A stretch of DNA of 9,208 bases from Bacteroidota bacterium (GTDB taxonomy: Bacteria; Bacteroidota; Bacteroidia; Bacteroidales; Paludibacteraceae). Location: assembly GCA_021804525.1 (NCBI GenBank), contig JAJZHJ010000028.1:1-9208 (forward strand), given 5' to 3'. Under the pieces are notes generated by a model. That model was not told where the DNA came from. It saw only the letters and a list, made by a program, of their open reading frames with translations, and made no database searches. Positions 1-7,092 of the stretch are shown here, one piece after another. The first letter of the stretch is position 1. Each line of letters opens with the position of its first letter. The position numbers were made by a program, and so were the translations under genes.

Positions 1-2
1 CG

Positions 3-146
3 ATCTCAAAAAGTACTGAGCACTTATTACAGCTTCTAAATGGCAAAATACAAGAGATCAATGGAATTGTTGCGACCGAGACTCTTACTGCGCTTGATCA
101 ACGGATACTTCGCCAAATCCCTATTCAGATTCCGGAAGAGGATTAA
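3..146 (+). CDS. C-terminal end of a probable Lrp/AsnC-family transcriptional regulator (partial)
   Basis: The frame starting at base 3 is open from the window edge to a TAA at 144-146 and gives 47 residues; the start and most of the gene lie to the left. The other two forward frames stop within the first 40 bases. The tail contains 'INGIVATETLTALDQRI' followed by a short Ile/Pro-rich end (IPIQIPEED). A helix leading into a G-(I/V)-V-x-T-E-T-x-x-x-L strand at the extreme C-terminus resembles the end of the ligand-binding (RAM) domain of Lrp/AsnC regulators, where it is usually 'lpGV.rTeT...l'. The DNA-binding domain is outside the window, so the family call rests on this short tail only. If correct, the protein would be a DNA-binding regulator that senses a small molecule such as an amino acid. 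No terminator hairpin is evident after the stop. Confidence 0.5.
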   Translation: MSKSTEHLLQLLNGKIQEINGIVATETLTALDQRILRQIPIQIPEED

Positions 147-279
147 CCAGTCCGTTTTTATTATGCCGCGTCATTAAGAATTCTCCCCTTTCTTGTTAAC
201 TCTCAACTCATGCACGTTCTTCTTCTATAGACTTCAGCTATATCGCGAAAATCACTTTGTTACTTACATTGTGCATTCC

Positions 280-293
280 ATTTGTCAACAAAT
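280..293. repeat. Short inverted repeat ATTTGT-CA-ACAAAT
   Basis: Two perfectly complementary 6-nt arms are separated by 2 nt. There is no T-run after it in either direction, so it is not a terminator. It could be a protein-binding site in the intergenic region, but arms this short and AT-rich can arise by chance. Confidence 0.25.
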
Positions 294-423
294 CACCATA
301 ATTTAGCGAAAGAACCATAGAACATGCACCTGTCTATTTTTTTGCTGTTTTAATCTATTCGGACAATTTCTGTGAGGATTAATAAATCAGTGTAAACAAC
401 ATAAATTAAAAAAACGTAAGCTA

Positions 424-455
424 TTTGTCTACTTGAGTAGCTATTATTAATTTTG
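424..455 (+). promoter_or_regulatory. Candidate Bacteroidota promoter (TTTG-N20-TAATTTTG) for the barrel gene
   Basis: TTTG at 424-427 and TAATTTTG at 448-455 are separated by 20 nt. This fits the -33/-7 consensus known for the Bacteroidota primary sigma factor (TTTG, about 17-23 nt, TAnnTTTG). By eye it is the only full TAnnTTTG match on the + strand between 147 and 635. Transcription would start near 460-465, giving an mRNA leader of about 170 nt before the ATG at 636. The spacer contains a dyad (429-440) that could be an operator. Confidence 0.5.
429..440. promoter_or_regulatory. Operator-like dyad CTACT-TG-AGTAG in the promoter spacer
   Basis: Two perfectly complementary 5-nt arms with a 2-nt centre sit between the -33 and -7 boxes of the candidate promoter, where a bound repressor would block RNA polymerase. 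The word AGCTATT also occurs on both sides of it (about 419-425 and 439-445). The binding protein is unknown. The arms are short, so chance remains possible. Confidence 0.3.
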
Positions 456-635
456 CCAGGTTAATATCGAAAAACTCACGATAGTTCAACAGTAAATTTA
501 AAAGAAATAACGAAGTGAAGATAAAGCAAAACATAAGCTATATTCCTTCTTTTTAGATACGTAGTAAATAAAAATGCAAGTTACCATATAAGTTCCTGAT
601 CAATACCTATACAGATAAACAACGCGCATACATTC

Positions 636-1373
636 ATGCACATGAAACAGATTTACTATTTGATTATTCTTATTCTAACTTTACATCCAGGCGTTGCTAG
701 CTCTCAAGATTTCCTTACGAGTAGTCAAAAAGGAGAAGAGATATCGATAGGTATTGGTCCTGGATACCTTTATGGAGACGCAGCAGCGTCAAATATTTCA
801 ACAACAAATCATTCATTGTCCGATTTCGCCCCGGTAAACATTGGACTGGCCGTCAATGTCGATTACGCTAAATATTTACAGCCTGGCCTTGCAGTTGACA
901 TCGCATTACTGTATTCTCATTTCAAAGGGAATGAATCGCAATCTCATTTATCTTATCGCGGATATTCCTTCGAGTCACATATTGGTGAGCTATCAGCAAA
1001 AATTCAATTTGAACCTATCTCTTTCTTCGCACACGAGCGTATGTTGCTTGATCCTTATTTTATTTTAGGAGTTGGAGCAGTGGGAGCCTATGTGCCTTCT
1101 TGGAGCTTTACGAAAAATTCAGGACGGCCAAATAACACTGATCAACTGCGCCATCAAACATTTGGATTTTCAGGCATTGGTGGCTTAGGATTGAAATTTC
1201 CAATTACACCGGCATTAGATGGGCGTCTAGAATTTACTTTTCACACTGCTTCTACAGACTATCTGGATGGGTTTCATCCAAAAGCCTCCAAATATAATGA
1301 TTTTTTTATAATCAGCTTAATCAAAATCAGCTATCACTTGTTTCAGGAACAATCATTCCAAGGTTATGATTAA
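636..1373 (+). CDS. Secreted outer-membrane beta-barrel protein, DUF6089/PorG-like
   Basis: A 245-residue protein with a Sec signal peptide: Lys4, a hydrophobic core (YYLIILILTL) and likely cleavage after about residue 22-24 (GVASSQ). The second ATG, at 642 (MKQIYYL), is the more usual start, as nothing useful precedes Lys4. The mature part alternates polar and hydrophobic residues and has glycine-aromatic strand patterns (ISIGIGPGYLYGDA at 36-49, DPYFILGVGAVGAY at 139-152, GIGGLGLKFPI at 180-190). Near the C-terminus 'TASTDYLDGF' is followed by an aromatic closing strand (FIISLIKISYHLF). The central 'YRGYSFESHIGELSAKIQFEP' type pattern and the TDYLD motif resemble the DUF6089 barrels of Bacteroidota, a group that includes the type IX secretion protein PorG. 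The family is inferred from motifs. It is not clear that this copy belongs to a secretion system: no other por/gld gene is in view. It probably sits in the outer membrane as an 8-10-strand barrel. It stands alone on the + strand and converges on purC. Confidence 0.65.
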   Translation: MHMKQIYYLIILILTLHPGVASSQDFLTSSQKGEEISIGIGPGYLYGDAAASNISTTNHSLSDFAPVNIGLAVNVDYAKYLQPGLAVDIALLYSHFKGNESQSHLSYRGYSFESHIGELSAKIQFEPISFFAHERMLLDPYFILGVGAVGAYVPSWSFTKNSGRPNNTDQLRHQTFGFSGIGGLGLKFPITPALDGRLEFTFHTASTDYLDGFHPKASKYNDFFIISLIKISYHLFQEQSFQGYD

Positions 1374-1382
1374 TTAAACCAC

Positions 1383-2339
1383 CTAATTATCCTGAGAAGA
1401 TAAAAAGTGAATGATGTTGGCTTCAATGCGTTCGAGTACCACATTCGATTCTTCTTTGATAAAAGATTCTCCAATCAGATGCTCATAAAGTTCGACATAG
1501 CGGTCACTTATTTGTTGCACTACGGTATTAGTCATTTCCGGTACGGTTTCTCCTGTTTTGCCATGAAATCCGTTTTCCATCAACCACTCACGTACGAATT
1601 CCTTTGATAGTTGCTTTTGAGCCGCACCTTGTTCAAAGCGCTCCTGATAGCCGTCAGCATAAAAATAGCGTGAAGAATCGGGCGTATGAATCTCATCGAT
1701 TAAGTAAATCGTGTTGTCATGTTTACCAAATTCATACTTCGTATCCACCAGAATCAAACCACGTTTTGCCGCCATTTCAGTGCCACGAGCAAAAAGCGCC
1801 AACGCATATTTTTCTAATAGAGCATATTCGTCTGGTGCAATCAGTCCTAATCGTAGAATATCTTCTTTCGAAATATCTTCATCATGGCTGCCTTGTTCGG
1901 CTTTTGTTGTTGGCGTAATGATCGGAGTTGTAAGTCGTTCGTTTTCGCGCAATCCTTCAGGCAAGGCTACCCCACAAATTTCGCGCGCTCCATTTTTATA
2001 AGTTCTCCAAGCACTTCCACAAAGGTATCCTCTGACAATCATTTCAACAGGGAAGGCCTCACACCGCAAGCCGACAGTAACCATTGGATCAGGGGTTGCA
2101 ATTTTCCAATTTGGACAAATATCCGAAGAAGCATCTAAAAAACTGGCTGCTATTTGATTTAATATCTGCCCTTTATATGGAATTCCTTTAGGTAAAATAA
2201 CATCAAATGCCGAAATACGATCTGTCACAACCATGACTAAAAGATCTTGATTGATGGTGTACACATCGCGCACTTTCCCATGATAAAGATGAGTCAAACC
2301 GGGAAAGTCAAACTGGGTTGATACTACAGGTTGTTGCAT
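1383..2339 (-). CDS. purC: Phosphoribosylaminoimidazole-succinocarboxamide synthase (SAICAR synthetase)
   Basis: A cytosolic purine-biosynthesis enzyme that joins CAIR and L-aspartate, with ATP hydrolysis, to form SAICAR. Family motifs appear in order: GKVRDVY (21-27, nucleotide-binding loop), TDRISAFDV (39-47), [17 protein letters not shown] (98-114), [17 protein letters not shown] (141-157), LVDTKYEFG (197-205) and [13 protein letters not shown] (213-225). At 318 residues it belongs to the longer, yeast-like class rather than the roughly 240-residue class common in other bacteria; the extra length is the C-terminal segment from about 235. It starts 37 bp after the korB stop with no terminator between them, so it is probably the last gene of the korA-korB-purC unit. 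The start context ATTATG is shared with korA and korB. It ends 9 bp from the convergent barrel gene, and no intrinsic terminator is visible there. Confidence 0.95.
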   Translation of the reverse strand: MQQPVVSTQFDFPGLTHLYHGKVRDVYTINQDLLVMVVTDRISAFDVILPKGIPYKGQILNQIAASFLDASSDICPNWKIATPDPMVTVGLRCEAFPVEMIVRGYLCGSAWRTYKNGAREICGVALPEGLRENERLTTPIITPTTKAEQGSHDEDISKEDILRLGLIAPDEYALLEKYALALFARGTEMAAKRGLILVDTKYEFGKHDNTIYLIDEIHTPDSSRYFYADGYQERFEQGAAQKQLSKEFVREWLMENGFHGKTGETVPEMTNTVVQQISDRYVELYEHLIGESFIKEESNVVLERIEANIIHFLSSQDN

Positions 2340-2376
2340 AATAAAATTGATTAGATAGTCATTATTAGAACGTTTA

Positions 2377-3387
2377 TTAAATCTCCCATGAATCTATGCT
2401 TTCAAGTAAATCTTCAAACGTTTTTACGGAAGAATTTGATTGCACTTCATGAATCTGATTCACCAACTCTTCGTCATACGTTGGTTCAGATACATTGCGA
2501 ATGACACCCATTGCAATAGGTAGATCGGGACCTGTCATTGCTGCAAGTCGTTGATGGAGAAAGAAATCTGGAGTTGTGGCATCATGAATAAGTACGTCAT
2601 GTTCAGTAATTCCATTTTTACCTATCATAACTGTTTTCAAGTTAAATCCATCCAAGACCAATCCTTTTTCTTGATTTTTCCCAAATAGCATGGGTTCTCC
2701 TTGTTTTAATAAAATGGTGTTTTCTATACGCAACTCCTTCGTGCTAATGGCTTTATAGGCTCCGTCATTAAAGATGACACAATTTTGCAATACTTCTACC
2801 ACAGAGGTTCCGTGATGCTTGGCAGCTTCTACCATAACTTCAACCGAAGTGGGAATATCAACATCAACGGTACGCGCAAAAAAGGTACCACCTGCACCAA
2901 AAATTAAATCAGCTGGTTTGAAAGGACGCTCAATTGTTCCAAAAGGTGATGATTTTGTAACTAATCCTTTCGGGGATGTTGGTGAGAATTGCCCTTTTGT
3001 CAAACCATAAATTTCATTATTGTGCAGCACAATGTTGATATCAATGTTTCTTCGCAACGCATGAATAAAATGGTTTCCACCAATGGCTAAACAATCTCCA
3101 TCTCCAGTGAATTGCCATACAGAAAGTGCAGGGTTAGCCACTTTAACTCCAGTGGCAATGGCAGTTGCACGACCATGAATGGTATGAAACCCGTATGTGT
3201 TCATGTAGTATGACAATCGGGATGAGCATCCAATACCTGAAATAACAGCAGTCTGCGCTGGACTAACTCCTACTTCAGCAAGAGCCTTATAAATTGCATT
3301 TAAGATGGCAAAATTGCCACACCCTGGGCACCAACGAACATATTGATCACTTTTGAAATCTTGTGGGATATAGGATGGAAGCGACAT
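2377..3387 (-). CDS. korB: 2-oxoacid:ferredoxin oxidoreductase, beta (TPP-binding) subunit, probably 2-oxoglutarate-specific
   Basis: The catalytic beta subunit binds thiamine diphosphate and an iron-sulfur cluster. With KorA it converts 2-oxoglutarate, CoA and oxidised ferredoxin to succinyl-CoA, CO2 and reduced ferredoxin; it is reversible. The N-terminal WCPGCG gives Cys20 and Cys23. Cys54 (GIGCSS) and Cys203 (LQNCVIF) complete the four-cysteine set known as the [4Fe-4S] ligands of two-subunit archaeal and bacterial enzymes. The TPP motif is GDGD at 95-98 with NN at 123-124, followed by [13 protein letters not shown]. The 336-residue length is normal for the family. The 79-bp gap to korA has no terminator or promoter box, so the two are likely co-transcribed. 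Substrate assignment relies on subunit type and the neighbouring gltA/icd/acn genes; sequence alone does not exclude pyruvate or branched 2-oxoacids. Confidence 0.88.
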   Translation of the reverse strand: MSLPSYIPQDFKSDQYVRWCPGCGNFAILNAIYKALAEVGVSPAQTAVISGIGCSSRLSYYMNTYGFHTIHGRATAIATGVKVANPALSVWQFTGDGDCLAIGGNHFIHALRRNIDINIVLHNNEIYGLTKGQFSPTSPKGLVTKSSPFGTIERPFKPADLIFGAGGTFFARTVDVDIPTSVEVMVEAAKHHGTSVVEVLQNCVIFNDGAYKAISTKELRIENTILLKQGEPMLFGKNQEKGLVLDGFNLKTVMIGKNGITEHDVLIHDATTPDFFLHQRLAAMTGPDLPIAMGVIRNVSEPTYDEELVNQIHEVQSNSSVKTFEDLLESIDSWEI

Positions 3388-3466
3388 AATGGCAAGTAAT
3401 AAAATTAAACCTTGATCTATTCAATGATTTCAATAAATCGAAACGGATTCTTCACTAATTCTTGTT

Positions 3467-5308
3467 CTATAAAAACGCAGAAACGTAAGTCACTAATTCT
3501 TCTACTTCAAATGGTTGTCCTTGCACTTTATTATACTGTTGAAAAGTGACTCCCTGTATTTGAGAGCGTAAATAAGTTGCAAATTGTCCTCCATTCAGTT
3601 CACATACAATAATTTTCGAGTAGCGCGATAATACTTCATTGGTGTTTCTAGGTAGTGGCAGGATGTAATTGAAATGTGCCAATGCTATTTTTTTACCTGA
3701 CTCTCTTAATTCATCCACCGCAGAACGTAAATGTCCGTACGTACTTCCCCATCCGACCAAAAGTGTGTCAGATTCTTCATTGCCATAAATGGTTAGAAGG
3801 GGAATAAAATCAGCCACTTTCTCCACTTTCATACGACGCACATCTACCATTTTCTGATGGTTCACGGGATCGGTTGAAATTTCACCCGTAATGCAATGTT
3901 TTTCTAATCCTCCGATGCGATGCATAAACCCTTCTGTTCCTGGCATCATCCAATAGCGATTGAGTTTCTCCGGATCACGCAAATAGGGTTTCCATTCAGA
4001 CGAATCAACTATGGCACGAGGAGGTTCAATAGCAGGATAATCATTCAACGAAGGTAATTTCCAAAGCGCTGTTCCATTAGCAATAAAGCCATCCGTTAAA
4101 AGAATGACCGGCGTCACATGTTCAATGGCTATTTTTGCAGCCATATACGCGTAATCAAAGCAGTTATCAGGGGTGCTCGCTGCCACCACCACTAAGGGAC
4201 TCTCTCCGTTTCTGCCATAGAGCGCTTGTAACAAGTCAGCTTGTTCTGTTTTGGTGGGTAATCCCGTAGAAGGGCCTCCTCTTTGCACATCGACAATCAC
4301 TAAAGGTAATTCTGCCATGACAGCTAACCCGATAGCTTCGCTTTTTAACGCCAAACCAGGACCTGACGTAGAGGTGACGGCTAAATTTCCCGCAAAGCTT
4401 GCGCCAATAGCAGTAGAAATACCTGCGATTTCATCTTCCGATTGAATCACCCGAACGCCAATATCTTTGCGGGCGGCTAATTCGTGCATAATATCCGACG
4501 CAGGTGTAATCGGATAGCTTCCCAGAAAAAGTTGTAATCCGGCTTTTTGGGCAGCTGCAATGAGACCATAAGCAACTGCTTTATTCCCATTTATACTTGT
4601 ATAACGCCCTTTTTCAATATTTGATTTGCCTATTCGATAGGTTGAAACAGCCGCGTGAATATTGTTGCCATAATGGTATCCATCAACCAATACTTTTATA
4701 TTAGCACGCAGAATCTCCGGTTTTTTGGAGAATTTTTTAGTTAAAAAATCTTGTGCTTTATCGATCGGACGGTTAAACAGCCAGCAAACCAACCCTAATG
4801 CAAACATGTTTTTTGAACGTACCGCCGCTTTACTGTCAAACGCGCTTCCGCCTAAGCTCAGTTTAGTCATTTCAGTTAAAGGAACACTGAGAAGTTGAAC
4901 ATCTTTAAGCCCAAGTTCCACAAAGGGATTTTCAGTCTCAAATCCTGCTTTTTGAAATCCGGCAGTGTTGAATGTATTTTCATCATACATAATCACTCCA
5001 CCGGGTTTAATTTCGTGCACATTGGCTTTGAGAGCTGCCGGATTCATCACAACAAGTACATCGGCTTTATCTCCCGGTGTCATGATTTTTTGCGAGCCCA
5101 AGTGCACCTGAAAACCTGAAACCCCATCCAATGTTCCATGAGGAGCACGAATCTCGGCAGGATAATCAGGGAAGGTAGATATTTCATTCCCCAATATAGC
5201 CGAAAGATTTGAGAATAAGGTGCCGGTTAATTGCATTCCATCGCCTGAATCTCCGGAGAAACGGACAACCACTTGCTCTAATTCGATTATTTTGTTTGAC
5301 TTTGTCAT
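3467..5308 (-). CDS. korA: 2-oxoacid:ferredoxin oxidoreductase, alpha subunit with fused gamma domain, probably 2-oxoglutarate-specific
   Basis: A 613-residue partner of KorB. The N-terminal gamma domain (about 11-225) carries FSGDSGDGMQLTG (17-29) and the FPDYPAEIRAPHGT segment. The alpha domain (about 240-420) holds YPITP at 265-269, a motif of two-subunit 2-oxoacid:ferredoxin oxidoreductases involved in substrate/CoA binding. It also carries SEDEIAG (290-296), TSTSGPGL (312-319) and QRGGPSTGLPT (342-352). The C-terminal part (about 450-613) is the conserved alpha-subunit extension, including VGWGSTYG (518-525) and a closing 'CELNGGQFATYLR' segment. The gamma-alpha fusion and length match KorA of Bacteroidota and of alpha2beta2-type enzymes. 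No separate delta (2x4Fe-4S ferredoxin) subunit gene is present here, so electrons must go to a ferredoxin encoded elsewhere. It is the first gene of the kor unit, about 70 nt downstream of the predicted promoter at 5389-5396. Confidence 0.9.
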   Translation of the reverse strand: MTKSNKIIELEQVVVRFSGDSGDGMQLTGTLFSNLSAILGNEISTFPDYPAEIRAPHGTLDGVSGFQVHLGSQKIMTPGDKADVLVVMNPAALKANVHEIKPGGVIMYDENTFNTAGFQKAGFETENPFVELGLKDVQLLSVPLTEMTKLSLGGSAFDSKAAVRSKNMFALGLVCWLFNRPIDKAQDFLTKKFSKKPEILRANIKVLVDGYHYGNNIHAAVSTYRIGKSNIEKGRYTSINGNKAVAYGLIAAAQKAGLQLFLGSYPITPASDIMHELAARKDIGVRVIQSEDEIAGISTAIGASFAGNLAVTSTSGPGLALKSEAIGLAVMAELPLVIVDVQRGGPSTGLPTKTEQADLLQALYGRNGESPLVVVAASTPDNCFDYAYMAAKIAIEHVTPVILLTDGFIANGTALWKLPSLNDYPAIEPPRAIVDSSEWKPYLRDPEKLNRYWMMPGTEGFMHRIGGLEKHCITGEISTDPVNHQKMVDVRRMKVEKVADFIPLLTIYGNEESDTLLVGWGSTYGHLRSAVDELRESGKKIALAHFNYILPLPRNTNEVLSRYSKIIVCELNGGQFATYLRSQIQGVTFQQYNKVQGQPFEVEELVTYVSAFL

Positions 5309-5334
5309 AATAAAAATACCCGATTATAAGACAC

Positions 5335-5365
5335 AAATTGCTTTTATACAGAATTATAGCAATTT
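5335..5365 (-). other. Possible hairpin in the korA mRNA leader
   Basis: AAATTGC (5335-5341) and GCAATTT (5359-5365) are perfect complements. Inside them TATA (5345-5348) can pair with TATA (5355-5358), leaving a 6-nt loop and a 3-nt bulge. It lies in the predicted leader between the promoter and the ATG of korA and has no following T-run, so it is not a terminator. It is AT-rich and of modest stability; a regulatory role is only a possibility. Confidence 0.3.
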
Positions 5366-5388
5366 ATTCATTAGAAATAACTGCGGTG

Positions 5389-5396
5389 CAAAGTTA
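5389..5396 (-). promoter_or_regulatory. Predicted promoter -7 box (TAACTTTG) for korA-korB-purC
   Basis: Read on the - strand, TAACTTTG matches the Bacteroidota -7 consensus TAnnTTTG exactly and is followed by CACCGCAG, the kind of sequence often seen at the start point in this phylum. No TTTG -33 box is found at the expected distance; instead there is a run of eight T (5409-5416). Transcription would start near 5382, giving a leader of about 70 nt to the korA ATG. Its place just behind the gltA terminator supports a separate transcription unit. Confidence 0.6.
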
Positions 5397-5438
5397 CCTC
5401 TTTTTGGTAAAAAAAAGACTTGCATTAAAATTCTTCGC

Positions 5439-5474
5439 AAAAAAAAACTGGTTGAAAGTATCTTCTCAACCAGT
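5439..5474 (-). terminator. Intrinsic terminator of gltA
   Basis: On the - strand ACTGGTTGA (5474-5466) and TCAACCAGT (5455-5447) form a perfect 9-bp stem around a 10-nt loop. The second arm runs straight into a tract of nine T (5447-5439). It begins 20 bp after the gltA stop codon. The A-rich stretch before the stem could extend pairing with the T tract. This is a classical Rho-independent terminator and the clearest one in the window. Confidence 0.88.
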
Positions 5475-5493
5475 CTCTTTTGACAAATCGGCG

Positions 5494-6849
5494 TTATCGC
5501 TCTTCAAGAGGAAGATATTTTTTTCGTTCACTTACATTTTTATATGCCGGACGAATAATACGTTTGCTTTCAAAATTTAGTTCCTCAATGCGATGTGCCA
5601 TCCAGCCGGCAATGCGTGCCATGGCAAAAATTGGTGTAAACACTTCACGCGGAAGCCCGATCATTTCATAAACAAAGCCAGAATAGAAATCGACATTGGC
5701 ACATACTTGCTTATTGACATTCAACCCTTTGAATTCCATAAATGTTTCTATGGAAAGTTTCTCCAATAATTCGAGAAAGTCGAATTCCTTGTCACGGTTC
5801 TTTTCGTGGGCTAAATCACGTGCCATATTACGAAGAATGACAGCACGGGGATCTGAGATGGTATACACAGCATGACCAATACCGTAAATCAATCCTTTTT
5901 GATTATAAGCTTCTTTCTTAAGTATCTTGAGTAAATAGCTTTTAATCTCTTTCTCATCTTTCCAGTCTTGAATAGCTCCTTTCAAGTGATTAAACATATC
6001 CATCACCTGTAAATTGGCGCCACCATGCAAAGGCCCTTTTAATGCTCCGATAGCAGCTGTTACTGATGAATAAGTATCTGTTCCCGATGAACTTGTAACA
6101 CGAATGGCAAAAGTTGAATTGTTACCGCCTCCATGTTCAGCGTGCAGCACCAAAGCCATGTCTAAAACCCTGGCATCTAATTCCGTATATCTATCTTGTC
6201 CTTTTAACATGTGAAGAAAATTCTCAGCAATAGACAGATTATCTTTCGGGTGTCGAATGGCTAATGTTTGACCCTGATAGTTATGCCGCATACTATGGTA
6301 AGCATAAGCAATGATGGTAGGAAATTTGGCAATCAATGAAATTGCCTGTTTCATCAGATTTTCGTGTGAAATATCATCTGCATTTTCGTCAAAAGTATAC
6401 ATGATCATGACCGAACGTGCCAAAATATTCATAATATCATGCCCTTGCAATTGCAGGATACTGAATTTCGACAACTCTTCGATAGAGCGTTGCTCTGCGA
6501 TTAATTTATTGAACGAAGCTAATTCATCTTGAGACGGCAAATACCCGGCAAGCAACAGAAAAACAGTTTCTTCAAAACCAAAACGCTTCTCTTTGTCGAT
6601 CGACTCGGCAATTTCTTCCACATCAATGCCACGATAAATTAATTTACCCGGAATGGCTTTCAACGCAGCACCTTCTTGCCGTTCATACCCAACCACATCA
6701 CCTATGGTGGTGAGTCCAACCAAAACACCGGAATGGTCTTCGTTGCGCAACCCTCTTTTCACGTTGTATTTTGCAAACAACTCTGTGTCGATATGACTGG
6801 TTACTTTAATCGATTCCGTCAATTTCTTAATTAATTCATCTGTATTCAT
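5494..6849 (-). CDS. gltA: Citrate synthase
   Basis: Condenses acetyl-CoA and oxaloacetate to citrate in the cytosol, the entry step of the TCA cycle. The catalytic triad is visible: His275 (GPLHGGAN), His326 (GIGHAVY) and Asp387 (VDFYSG). LHAEHGGGNNSTF (235-247) and DPRA (333-336) are further signatures, and the C-terminal FTPIFAMARIAGWMAHRIEE (404-423) is typical. At 451 residues it has the N-terminal extension with RGLRNEDHSGVLVGLT and the GHAVY-SDPRA form seen in Bacteroidota and clostridial enzymes, where E. coli has GHRVY; this looks like a family trait, not a defect. 2-methylcitrate synthases are related, but no prp genes are nearby and the acn/icd context argues for citrate synthase. 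It lies 243 bp after icd, and a strong terminator follows. It may be read through from icd or have its own promoter; I found no full TAnnTTTG box in the gap. Confidence 0.93.
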   Translation of the reverse strand: MNTDELIKKLTESIKVTSHIDTELFAKYNVKRGLRNEDHSGVLVGLTTIGDVVGYERQEGAALKAIPGKLIYRGIDVEEIAESIDKEKRFGFEETVFLLLAGYLPSQDELASFNKLIAEQRSIEELSKFSILQLQGHDIMNILARSVMIMYTFDENADDISHENLMKQAISLIAKFPTIIAYAYHSMRHNYQGQTLAIRHPKDNLSIAENFLHMLKGQDRYTELDARVLDMALVLHAEHGGGNNSTFAIRVTSSSGTDTYSSVTAAIGALKGPLHGGANLQVMDMFNHLKGAIQDWKDEKEIKSYLLKILKKEAYNQKGLIYGIGHAVYTISDPRAVILRNMARDLAHEKNRDKEFDFLELLEKLSIETFMEFKGLNVNKQVCANVDFYSGFVYEMIGLPREVFTPIFAMARIAGWMAHRIEELNFESKRIIRPAYKNVSERKKYLPLEER

Positions 6850-6857
6850 GTGTGCAT
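6846..6857 (-). other. Four-codon upstream frame (Met-His-Thr-stop) overlapping the gltA start
   Basis: On the - strand ATG-CAC-ACA-TGA begins 8 nt before the gltA ATG, and its stop overlaps that ATG (ATGA). Ribosomes starting there would stop exactly on the gltA start, which could allow reinitiation. It may equally be a chance ATG in the leader. Confidence 0.2.
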
Positions 6858-7092
6858 ATTTTAGTTGAACACCAAGGTTTTATGGAACTCGCACATGTCT
6901 CCATATTCCCGTGTGTTAGCTTGTTAAAACTCTTATCATAATCATGTAAAATGGTAAATTAAAGCAAGGAGCAATATAGTACGCCGAAAGTTCATTGATA
7001 AGCAGTCTCTGATATCGATATTTTTTTGTTTTCGAAACGGAGTCATCTCATACGATGAATTTTAAAATATCAATCATGTAAATAGCCACTAT
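6850..7092. other. Gap between icd and gltA with small palindromes
   Basis: This 243-bp stretch holds no convincing gene. Two perfect palindromes sit close together, ATATCGATAT (7012-7021) and TTTCGAAA (7030-7037), separated by a T-run. A weak hairpin AATAG-CCA-CTATT (7081-7093) overlaps the icd stop codon. No strong terminator and no full TAnnTTTG promoter box was found on the - strand, so whether gltA is co-transcribed with icd is open. Confidence 0.4.

Larger units (their letters stand above)
147..635. other. Gene-free intergenic region before the barrel gene
   Basis: About 490 bp of AT-rich DNA lie between the end of the probable regulator and the barrel gene. No convincing coding frame, tRNA or rRNA is visible on either strand. 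What it does hold is one good Bacteroidota promoter candidate (424-455) with a dyad inside it, a 14-nt imperfect direct repeat (411-424 and 528-541), and a small inverted repeat ATTTGT-CA-ACAAAT at 280-293. If the promoter is used, the barrel mRNA would have a leader of about 170 nt. I see no recognisable riboswitch fold in that leader. Confidence 0.6.

Noticed and set aside
147..635. tRNA, riboswitch, CRISPR or mobile-element remnants in the large gap
   Set aside because: No cloverleaf, repeat-spacer pattern, terminal inverted repeats or transposase fragments could be seen.
1340..1390. Possible shared terminator between the convergent barrel gene and purC
   Set aside because: Only 4-bp complementary words and the palindrome TTAATTAA are present, without a stable stem plus T-tract in either direction.
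1604..2138. Several + strand open frames (up to 104 codons) opposite purC
   Set aside because: They are antisense to the clear purC gene, have cysteine/serine-rich compositions typical of reverse-strand shadows, and show no signal or start context.
5494..6849. Ala instead of Arg in the citrate synthase GHxVY motif as a possible loss of function
   Set aside because: The GHAVY...SDPRA form is, as far as I recall, normal in this subfamily, and all three catalytic residues are present.
6971..6978. TATATTG on the - strand as a possible gltA -7 box
   Set aside because: It lacks one T of the TAnnTTTG consensus and has no TTTG at the -33 distance.
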